Both the position numbers and the translations under genes were made by a program. DNA of 64,000 bases from Xenopus tropicalis (lineage: Eukaryota; Chordata; Amphibia; Anura; Pipidae): assembly GCF_000004195.4 (NCBI RefSeq), contig NC_030677.2, positions 113,857,036 through 113,921,035 of the forward strand, read 5' to 3'. Positions 53,681 to 62,640 of this stretch are shown here, in pieces (the stretch's first letter is position 1; the number at the start of each line of letters is the position of its first letter). The notes under the pieces were generated by a model. The model was given only the letters and a program-made list of their open reading frames with translations, searched no databases and was not told the DNA's origin.

Positions 53681-56640
53681 CTGCTCAGCAAAAGTAAATT
53701 TGTGAAGGAAAGGAGTTAAGAGATCAAACAGGAGCTCAATCAAGGAATACAATTTGCAATTAAACCAAAAATCTAGACAGTAATGCATGAAGTGCATCTT
53801 GCTATAGAGCAGCGGTTCTCAACCTGTGGGTCAGGACCCCTTTGGGGGTCAAACGACCCTTTCACAGGGGTCGCTTAAGACCATCGGAAAACACATATTT
53901 CCGATGGTCTTAGGCGACCCCTGTGAAAGGGTCGTTTGAAAAAGTTTTATGGTTGGGGGTCACCACAACAGGAGGAACTGTATTAAAGGGTCACGGCATT
54001 AGGAAGGTTGAGAACCACTGCTATAGAGACATATACCTATGGTGCCTTACTTTTTCATTCCATCTGAATGTGAAAAGTGATGTATGTGATGTAAGTGATG
54101 TATGTTTTTATATCTAAACAAGTTAATCAGTGTATGAATGTGTGTTAGTGTAAGGATGTTCTTGCATCAGTATGTGTGTAGAAATGCATTTGCTATGTGC
54201 GAGTGAAGGTTCTTTAAGAACTATATGAGTGTGGGTGTCAGTACGCACATTTCACCAGTGCCAAAACATGTTTATTGCTACCAATTACAGCCCCAAGCAG
54301 GGGTTTTTCTTTTATATGATCAATCACAAAATTGAAACAGTTGTTGTGGCCTTACCAACCCCAAGCACTTGGTATCTCAGGATATTGCAGTTTTCCCCTC
54401 CAAGTTTTATATTTTTGGTGCAACGGACATCTTAAAATAGATGCCCGATTGCCTAAGGAGCCATTCTGGCTGTTATATTGCTGCAAGCTCCCATAAAGAG
54501 AAACAAATAATAACCGGACTTTTGGTACTGCTTAGGCATCAGGGAGGTATTGTGGCTGCAGCAACACTGTAATCGATTTTGTCAGAATTCAATTGTTCTG
54601 GTTAACTATCACTGTGGACCACTTGGGCATCACAAACCTATAAATGCCCAGTTTTTTTTTTAAAGAAGCCTATGTAGTAGAGCAGGGATCCCCAACCTTT
54701 TATTTTTTTATTTGCGAGCTACACTCAGATGTATAAAGTGTTGGTGAGCTACACAAGCATGAAAAAAGTTCTTTGGGGGTACCAAATAAGGGCAGTGATT
54801 GGATATTTGGTATCCCCATGTGGACTGCTGGCCTGCAGGAGGCTCTGCTTGGAAAATTTGCCTCCAAGCCAGAAATTAAAGAATTGGCACCTACTTTGAG
54901 GCCACTGGGAGCAACATCAAAGGGGGTGGTGAGCAACATGTTGCCCCTGAGCCACTGGTTGGGGATCACTGTAGCAGAGCTTTCATAACATCAGAGAGGG
55001 TATGTAATGCAAAAAAGGATATTTGAAGAGTGTTGGTGTCTTCAGGGTAGAAGTCTGCTATCTTCACCAATTCCCCATCTTTGTAGCATCCTAGGAACAA
55101 AAGAGATGTATTCAGTTTTTCATAACTCACTAAAAACCCTTTACAGTCCCTTTTATTCTGTATAATGTTATTGGATAGCTTTATGTATAGTACAGCCTAA
55201 GTCTGGCCATTGTCTGCAAAAAGCTGCAGTTACTCGGAACCAGAGACTCATTATTCATGTAAAATTACCTAATCCTTGTGCAGCCTAGTGAAAAGACATT
55301 CAGAATGGAATGTCAATGGTAACAACTCTGTTTAGTACAGTAATACTATAGTAATGTACTCAGATTGAAAAGTCCATCATTTCACAGCTTACCTTCTAGA
55401 GCACAGGTTTGGCAGGAAAAACCTCCTTGGAACTGAAGATGAATCTGAGAGACTAATACATTCTGTGGAAATTCCATCAAAACCCACTGACACGACCCCT
55501 ATAAGCAACAAAAACATCACAAAATCCAATTAGGGGTAAATATTTTGCCTACTAGAAATGTGAAAAGATATGGTTGGGGTGGGGGGTCTATAGATAAATT
55601 ACAGCTGTAAGCCAATTCTGTAAGCATCTGACCTATAAAGTAATCTTATCAACTTGGCAAATACATATGAGTAAATATCTAGTCTTCCTTGAGCCTCCAT
55701 TTTGTGATATTCTGTGTGCTCCACCCCTAAACACTTGATACCAATAAGAGAAAATGATTGTAGGGTCTAACTGTATAAGGAAGGGTACAATGTTTGGGGG
55801 AATAGTATCCCTTTAACCTACAAACGCGGTTCTCAGTAGTTTAGAACATAACATAGAAGTTAAAATGAAACAGGCATTATTTAGACATGGGGCACCAGAT
55901 TTTGTGTGCCCAATTAAACTGAAGCTAGGGCATTAGGGTTTTCATTGCATTACACTGAAAAAAGCACCACCCATTTCTGAGTAACTGGAAGAAACCAGAG
56001 TTTCTAATGGAGTTTTTTGTGCAATGCTGGACTGCTATGAGCCAATGATAGATCCCCAGTCTCATTTCATGTGGCCAACACATGCAAAATGGCCAATGGC
56101 CTCCCCACTCATATCTAGCCGAACATCAGACACCAGTGAGGTAGTCAGCTCCTGGCAGATCAACAGTGTGATCCAATCACAAACCCAAGGTTGAGACAAA
56201 TTATTATTCTTTTTATTATTTAAATTATTATTATTATATACAGATTATTATTCACATGGTCCATCCAGTTGGTAGCCAAATCAGGCTCTGTATGGCCAAA
56301 TTTAGACCAAACTCTCCCCCTGAAACCCCCTCACCTGATCCGAGTTCCAGCATGTCTCCTCCCTGCCATCGAACAGAAATTGTTTGCCAAACTGCTTGAC
56401 ATCTCGGTTAAGTACAGAGCTGACCCTGCAGATAAGGAACAGACTATTATGATACTAAACAGTAGTGAGCGCCGAGCAGATCCGAGCCCGGTATTTGTGT
56501 AACACAGACACGTGTCACACTGACTGCCCAGCCGCCCCTCTACTAGGAAACGTTTGTACTTATTCTACCTTCCCTGAAAATAGATTACTTGGAGAACCTC
56601 ACCTACTTATAGTCACACTGCTCAGCACAGACGTTACCAT
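53594..56640 (-). CDS. NR2C2AP: NR2C2AP gene (nuclear receptor 2C2-associated protein), five coding exons
   Basis: Joining minus-strand exons 56640-56603, 56425-56335, 55498-55393, 55090-54990 and 53680-53594 gives 140 codons with consistent phases and no internal stop; human is 139 as I recall. Diagnostic stretches are VSSVLNRDVKQFGKQFLFDG, EETCWNSDQ, QWVLMEFPQ, QFQGGFS, KIADFYPED, NSTDFFGR and YHLDVLG. The family is a small discoidin/APC10-like galactose-binding beta-sandwich protein described as a repressive partner of the orphan receptor TR4 (NR2C2). The start is the only ATG before the conserved block. All donors are good except exon 4 (GAT|GTTATG, weak). Intron 4 holds two hAT insertions (53810-54020 and 54683-54971). 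The final residues after VLG present in human are absent. The gene appears functional. Confidence 0.93.
53810..54020. mobile_element. SPIN-like (Space Invader) hAT MITE
   Basis: The ends CAGCGGTTCTCAACCTGTGG and AAGGTTGAGAACCACTG are flanked by a perfect 8-bp duplication CTATAGAG (53802-53809 and 54021-54028). CAGGGGTCGCTTAAGACCAT, GGAAAACACATATTTCCGA and TGGTTGGGGGTCACC match the SPIN-type non-autonomous hAT family as I remember it. It lies in intron 4 of NR2C2AP; length is 211 bp. Confidence 0.8.
54683..54971. mobile_element. hAT MITE, same family as 25366, in NR2C2AP intron 4
   Basis: The ends are CAGGGATCCCCAACC and GGTTGGGGATCACTG, flanked by TAGTAGAG (54675-54682) and TAGCAGAG (54972-54979). 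Its right flank lies 10 nt from the exon 4 donor. Confidence 0.88.
54990..55090 (-). CDS. NR2C2AP: NR2C2AP exon 4 (donor uncertain)
   Basis: Acceptor TTTTGTTCCTAG. It encodes CYKDGELVKIADFYPEDTNT and LQISFFALHTLSD. The donor GAT|GTTATG keeps phase 0 with the last exon but is weak, and the segment after LQ diverges from other vertebrates. A hAT duplication starts only 10 nt beyond. Read-through would add VMKALLQ and stop (TGA at 54966-54968) within the hAT end. Confidence 0.8.
55393..55498 (-). CDS. NR2C2AP: NR2C2AP exon 3
   Basis: Acceptor TTGTTGCTTATAG and donor AGAAG|GTAAGC. It encodes GSCQWVLMEFPQNVLVSQIH and LQFQGGFSCQTCALE, the core of the beta-sandwich. Confidence 0.95.
56335..56425 (-). 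CDS. NR2C2AP: NR2C2AP exon 2
   Basis: Acceptor TTCCTTATCTGCAG and donor GATCAG|GTGAGG. It encodes VSSVLNRDVKQFGKQFLFDG followed by REETCWNSDQ, very close to the vertebrate protein. Confidence 0.95.
56603..56640 (-). CDS. NR2C2AP: NR2C2AP exon 1 (coding part)
   Basis: ATG at 56638-56640. It encodes MVTSVLSSVTIS plus two bases of an Arg codon, ending AGTAG|GTGAGG, a good donor. Confidence 0.85.
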
Positions 56641-56747
56641 CTTGATGTAAAGAGCATCCCCGGAAGGAATGATTATTGCATATTTTAGTTACGGACCCGT
56701 GCGTTCCAATTGCGTTCCAAACCTCTCACTCCATACTTCGCGTAAAG

Positions 56748-56752
56748 ATTGG
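56748..56752 (-). promoter_or_regulatory. NR2C2AP: CCAAT box upstream of NR2C2AP
   Basis: AACCAATC on the minus strand about 108 nt upstream of the ATG, in a modestly GC-richer stretch (GTACGC-like CGCGAAG nearby). No TATA box is seen, as expected for a housekeeping-type promoter. This is inferred from position only. Confidence 0.4.
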
Positions 56753-57041
56753 TTAATACTATTCCATGGGGCTGGTTGTAGTGCCACCTTCCGGGCAGCA
56801 GAGAGAGCCATTGCCCAACATAACTACAATTTTAGGTCTGTGAAAATGAATCCTATAGGTTGAATAATGTGACCGGAGGGTGGTAATGATAACTAAGTAG
56901 GTGTAAGGTTATTCCATTGAGAACAGTTATGGGTAGAAGTAAGTGACAGTGGATAGAATATAAGTGGTGTTAAATTTTATGTTTGAATAGCTATGGTCAT
57001 TTTAAGTAACTGATATCCCCAATAAAGGGGACCTAACTACT
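56753..57041. other. NR2C2AP: Region upstream of NR2C2AP
   Basis: No second gene start is recognisable. Nothing else is supported. Confidence 0.35.
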
Positions 57042-57309
57042 CAGTTTCGGACTGGGGTGCCAAAGGCCCACCTGAAAACCTTAGACCTTAGGCCCACTCT
57101 CCCCTTCTCTGTTCACTCACGTTCTTTAATCTCTTAATTACTTCTTTGTATATACTATTATCTATCCTTTTCTCCATTTATTCTCATATAGAATTGAGTA
57201 ATGGCCATGGTATAGGCTTACAAGCCAAATAGTTAGGAGCAGGAGGGCCCACTGACACCTGGGCCCTCTGGGAGTTTTCCTGGTATCCTGGTGGGCCAGT
57301 CTAACACTG
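57042..57309. mobile_element. hAT MITE (GGCCCACC type), copy 2
   Basis: The ends are CAGTTTCGGACTGGG and CCAGTCTAACACTG. Flanks TAACTACT and TATTTACT have two mismatches. It shares CCTGGTATCCTGGTGGGCCA and GGAGCAGGAGGGCCCA-like sequence with 40136-40381. Confidence 0.78.
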
Positions 57310-58089
57310 TATTTACTAACTGCTAATAGAAAAAGTTATTAGCTATAAGCGAAATACAATCAATACTTCCCTCTTGCTGGATCTTCTAACAGTGCAACAG
57401 ACTCTTTTTGTTGGAAGATCCTTTAATTTGTAGTCAAGCAAGAACTGGGGTGCTAGGTTTAGACCTCTCTTTTACCTAATGTAATTGTTGAAAGCATACA
57501 ACAATTTTTATATAAAATGCACTATATGGCCAAAGATGTACAGACACCTGCCTGCCCAACTTCTCATTCTAAACCAAGGGTATAAATATTAAATTGGTTC
57601 TCCCTTTAGGGCTTCAGGGAATACTGCAGTCAGGGTCCTCACTGCACAGGGGGCTCCAGGAGATTTGAACATGTGATTAGTGGGTCATAACGGGAGCAGG
57701 ACATGTGGGGGACTGGGTGGGATTTGAATGGATCATGGGTGTTTTAGCATAATTGGACATAACAGAGGTGGATCAGGGGTATATGGTCATGCATGCACAG
57801 GCCATTTTCTTTTGATTAATAAATGATGATGATTAGGGCCAATTCTGCTTGTTGGCAGAGCCCTCTGCAGTCATTTCGCAAAAAAAATGGTTTTTATTTA
57901 GGGTACGAAAGCAACTCTTAGTATTTCTGCATAGTTTTGTTTGGCACTGCTGCATTCGTCTGCCTTTCTGATGTGAATCTCCCACAATGCATTTATTGAT
58001 GCAGAGGAACACAGTAGATCTGGGTGCAGGCCATCATCAATTGACACAGCTAACTTGCACTTACTGAATCAGGCACTAATGTAATTTTG
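57310..58089. other. Unassigned DNA
   Basis: GCACTATATGGCCAAAGATG-TA (57520-57541) is the start of a well-known vertebrate Tc1-type repeat end, but no partner is visible. The rest is unassigned. Confidence 0.35.
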
Positions 58090-58119
58090 ATGGTGACATC
58101 CAAACATCATTTTCAGTGC

Positions 58120-58540
58120 AAATGCAGTGGATTCACATAGAAGAGCAGGCACAGTTGCTCTTATTTAAAAGCATTGTCTGCAAATGCAAAGTTTTTCCAC
58201 TGCAAAGTTTCATACTCAGAGCTGATTCTATTTGCCAAATACAATATGTAGTTATGCGTCCACACAACAGTATAATATTAAGAATTATGTCTATTTCAGT
58301 GTTTAATATGGAGAGCCATTTCCTAAGACAAAGTTCAATATTCAGAGCTTTGTCAGGCTCCTAATAAAAAGTACAATATGTTGAACTGTGACCTTATGTC
58401 ATGTACAAGGCTGTCTCCAGTGCATAGTTTAATAAGCAGAGCTGTCTTCAGTGTCATGTACAATAGGTAGACCTTTTGTCAGACGCAAAGGACAACAGGC
58501 AGAAGTGTCTAAGAGGTCATGTACAATATGCATGACAAAA
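58120..58540. repeat. Degenerate tandem repeat, unit about 37-40 bp
   Basis: Imperfect recurrences of CAGAGCTGTCTTCAGTG and TCATGTACAATA-like phrases (58215, 58335, 58400, 58437, 58455, 58515). It is old and strongly diverged. Confidence 0.5.
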
Positions 58541-58674
58541 CACAGCTTGCTTGCAGCCTGTAGATCATGTGAGGGCAGTGTCCAGTTGAGTGCAGGCTAC
58601 CCGGCATCGCCCCTAGTTCATGCTCAGGCTCAATACACACAGCCCTTTAAATATATTTGGTTTTACACAGTATT

Positions 58675-58822
58675 TTCAAATATCAAATATGATATTATCT
58701 TGACTATTCCGATTTTTTCGTAAGCATTTTCGTGATATTTGCGATCATCAGAAATTATCGTATCCAATCTGAATCTTTCCCATTTCGGGAATCGAACTCG
58801 TACTTTGATGAATGTGCCCCCT
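58675..58822. mobile_element. Right half of a GGGGCACATTTA-family MITE
   Basis: ATTTTCGTGATATTTGCGAT, CAGAAATTATCGTATCCAAT and TACTTTGATGAATGTGCCCC match 37080-37215. The left half is missing. Confidence 0.7.
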
Positions 58823-60295
58823 AGTGTTGATTTGAAAACTTTTAGATTTTACTACTCTGTGCCTTAGTCACCCGAGGAGCAACAAACCGCTCCGGAAAGG
58901 TCACAAAAAGTGACATTTAGAAATTATGTGAGCTGCTTTTTCTACCAAGTGCTACTGCTACAGTTTGTCATTTTAGCAGTTGAGAATCTTGTCTCAGATG
59001 AAACATCACCAGGTGCCAAAAAATCCACTCCTGCTGGCTTCAAGAGATGAACTTAAGTGTTTTAACACCAGAAATTCAGCTCTATGTGTGTAAAACACAA
59101 TCCTGCTCTCTACTTTGTTGAATTTGCCCCTTTTATGTACATTGGGGGTAAGTACAGTGGGATGAGAGGGAAGATATTGTGATCACTGTCTAAGTTGGCA
59201 GAGGACCTTGATACATCCCTTCTGTTGTACATAATATTTTTTCATTCTGTTTTTAGTTACCTTTCAGTATTTCTAGAACAACACTTGAGCCTTTTCTAAG
59301 CAGCTCTGTATATTGCACTGTGAAAAACTCCTGTGACCTTAGACGTGCTTAGACTCTCACACAGATGTACTCCAGAATTCTAAAACATCACTTGCACTAT
59401 GCAGAGACTCCCATATGCAGGGGAAACCAGCTAATATATCTATAATAAGCAGGTACATGTGCAGTTGGCAATACAAAGCCTGCTTCAGTAGAAGGGGCAC
59501 GCTGAGTATGTCATTTTAGTTCTTTTGTGTCCCTTGACTGATAGTACAAGTAAAATGTCCATTTAGGCAGGTGGAAGATTATTACAGTACCTTAAAAAAG
59601 CAAGCAGTTTATAAATAATTCTGCAATGTAGCATTTCTACCAATAGTGAAGAACTGCTTGCCAATAAAGAATGACCAGATTCTGCATAAAAAATATATGG
59701 CCATTTGCCATTTATTATGCTGAGCCTCACATTCACACCTACACATAGCTTGAGGCATTCATTTTTTAGCATCGGTTACACATTTATGCTTGTTATCTGA
59801 TATAGCGTGTTTTTCTTTTAGCGATGTGGAGGTATTTACTCTCTGAAACAAACCATGCTAAATGTAAGCTGTATTTTTGCACGACTGCCATTTTTCTTTT
59901 TTTTTCCCCCAACTGACATGCCTGTAGTTTTGATTACTGACAGTAGAACAGATAGAGATAGATAAGGGCTCTTAAATTTGTAAATGAGTGCTGTGCTGTT
60001 TTCCTGTGAGAAAAACTAATAGAAGAGACTATATAGAATGTGTGCACTTTACTTGTGTATTGTGAAATCTTATTTTCAGCAGACTTTAATAAGCTTCCAC
60101 TTTTGCACAAAATAAGAAACTAAGCATTTAAGTCGGATCAATATATCCTGTGAAAGAAAAGAGAGATGCAGGGTCTAATTCTTCATTCATTCTTTTTATC
60201 TGCCCTAGTCCATAAGCATTTTGTTTCAAATACTGCTGGACATTTTGACATATCTACAACCCAGAGCTTCAAATTGTGCACCTCTTTTTTGTCAG
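58823..60295. other. Unassigned DNA
   Basis: No gene, repeat terminus or tandem array is supported. Confidence 0.4.
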
Positions 60296-60427
60296 GATAA
60301 ATTACCCATCCAGTAACAAATGATTCGTCCTCAAGGAACTGGCAAGCAATGGGAAATCATGTCTCACCCAGAATACCCCCTACCAACTGAAATGCCAGAG
60401 GGTGACTGCTGGAAACACAAAGAATGG
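60296..60427 (+). other. Orphan first-coding-exon candidate
   Basis: A segment with a strong acceptor (GCACCTCTTTTTTGTCAG) and strong donor (AATGG|GTAAGG). An in-frame stop precedes ATG at 60320 (ACAAATGA context). The 36 codons from there read MIRPQGTGKQWEIMSHPEYP and LPTEMPEGDCWKHKEW, open to the donor in phase 0. I do not recognise it and no partner exon is visible in the 3.6 kb that follow, so it may be fortuitous. Confidence 0.28.
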
Positions 60428-61319
60428 GTAAGGTCATACACATAAATAAGGTAGCAAGCTGTTGAGAGGGCATTTCCTTTAGTGTACTCAATCAAAATGT
60501 TGTAGTTTTAGTTTCTAACCATTTATAGTGTATTTTTCTGTCAACAATAAATATATCTAATTCCACACTGGTGTATTTATTACCCATAACAGATTTCTTG
60601 GAGAGACAACCAGTTTATTATCATTTAATACTGCGGAACTACATCTAGTAAAAGTGAAAGTAATAATGGCAGTAATAGTTCAGAACTGCCTCTAGGTACA
60701 CAATTTAGACACTAATCATGCATACTCCCCTGTACATTCCCCTGCAGTAGATCATTGCATATTCTTAGATTTTGGAAGCAGACATTACCATAATATTCAT
60801 TGGGTATTGATCAATGCCAAAGGAGAACGGAAGTGTCATTGAGGATCAGTCAGAGGGTAGATGGATGTCTGACTGGGGACTGAAATTTGCTATTACCTCG
60901 CATTCGAAGATGACAAAGCATAATAAGATATCATCTCTCTATCCCTCTGTCTGGGTAAAATGCACAGTTATTTCTCACTTGGGAAATTCATCATGGGGAA
61001 GAATGTTTTCCATTACTTTTAAAAACACTATTTGAGGCTGTTATCACCCAACTTTCCCTTAGAGCCTAGAGGCAAAATTGACAAAATACCTGTGCTAAAT
61101 TATTCACAGCAATACACTATGGCACTATGTATCTTTCTCTCTGCATGTTGAGATTACAGAGTTGTCTTTCTATCCAGCTGCAGCTATACTGTATTTTCCC
61201 CCATGTGTGCAGAAATCTCTGCCAGAAGTGTTGGAGTGCTGTCTTCAGATAAACAGCAGGACAGTGCTTTGGTGGAGGGGCTTAGTATATAATGAATATG
61301 CAGCAGGTGCTGTGAGGTT
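60428..61319. other. Unassigned DNA
   Basis: No supported feature. Confidence 0.4.
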
Positions 61320-61580
61320 CACCTTAGAAAGGACCTATGTCTGCATGGGTTTCCTCCAAGTACTCCAGTTTCCTCCCAAATACCAAAAAAATACAGGCAG
61401 GTTAAATGGCTCCTGATAAAACAGAACATAGTGTATGTAAATGACCTTAGATTGTAAGCTCCTCTTTGGGCAGCGGCCAAATATTTGTATATAATTATAT
61501 TATATATGTCACATATGATTTCTGTGAAGCACTGCATAGTATGTCTGTGCTTAGCACTATATACATAAAGAATAATTATG
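61320..61580. repeat. Dispersed vertebrate repeat (TGGGTTTCCTCCAAGTACTC type)
   Basis: GCATGGGTTTCCTCCAAGTA-CTCCAGTTTCCTCCCAAATA, AGGTTAAATGGCTCC-like and AGATTGTAAGCTCCTCTTTG-GGCAG follow one another as in a repeat found widely in fish and frogs. The superfamily is not assigned. Confidence 0.6.
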
Positions 61581-61759
61581 TATATTCCTCTGACATAGGG
61601 ACCAGAGTCCTGACTTGGCCAGTGCTAGAAATTCCCTGGGCCAGGTTATTGGCTAACCATGATAAATGTTCTAGGGGCTTCTGTGTTGATCATAACCTCT
61701 TTTTGCGCCTTTATGTATGGATACTGATACACCAGAGCCTGCTACATAGGAACAAGATG

Positions 61760-62640
61760 CATCTTGTCTCATAGCAATATGTCTGTGCCACCCTCTATAA
61801 GAAACACACCTCTCTTCTTATTCTGCTGCCCTTTGAATGGCAAAACTCTCTGGTGCTCCAGTTGTACAACTGTATGTGCCCTTGTGTGTACCTTTTTAAT
61901 AAACATGACTGTTCCTGTTGTTCTGTGTAAGAAACCCAGGTAAATATCACTCAGCTCTTCTTTCCGTACAAAGATATTTGTCCCTTTGCAGCTCTTTCTG
62001 TAAGGCAAATAGATCTTTCTCCCTTTGCTCCTCCATAAGGACTATGGCACAAGGGGATTTCTAAAGACACTGCAGTGTTCTTGCTGAAAGCCTTAATCAC
62101 CTGTCACTGCTTCCTGTAGCAAAGCATGGGCAACCATCTGCCAGTAGCAGACAATGATTGTAACAGTGCAAGAGCACTGGGGCAGTCATACCCTGTGTGC
62201 CATAGCCCGAAGGTACACAGGTGTATGTCTCTTTTCTCTTTCTGCAGTTTATACGATATGTCACCTTGTGCTACATTTCCTGCTAAGGGATTGTATGCCT
62301 GCTTTTTTTGCAGAAGCACATAAATATGGCTTCTTTTTCCCTATTTTTTGTAAGGAACACAGATATTCTCTTGGCTTCTCTTTCTGTAAAGCACACAGAT
62401 ATACTGCCCTTTTAACTTATTTTTGTATGTTACAACAGATATGGCTTTCTCTGCTTTTCTTACTGTAAGGCACAGGAATGTTTCCCTCTCTCTGTAAGGC
62501 ACATGAGTATGTCTCCCTCATTCTGTGAGACATACATATATATTTCCTATTTCTTAAAGATATGCCATCCTTGGCGTCTCTTCTCATAAGGCAACATAGG
62601 TATATATCCCACTTCTCTTTTTTTACAGCTCAAAGGTTTG
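61760..62640. repeat. Degenerate tandem repeat, CTTTCTGTAAGGCACACAGA units
   Basis: Imperfect recurrences of CTCTTTCTGTAAGGCACA-like followed by AGATATG-like sequence (61985, 62340, 62385, 62460, 62490 and others), about 35-60 bp apart. The open frames in it are not genes. Confidence 0.55.

Noticed and set aside
53923..54117. 64-codon frame and hairpin considered as a possible microRNA precursor
   Set aside because: The hairpin is explained by the inverted arms of the SPIN-like hAT element.
56269..56502. 77-codon plus-strand frame
   Set aside because: It is the antisense shadow of NR2C2AP exon 2, which has the conserved protein and splice sites.
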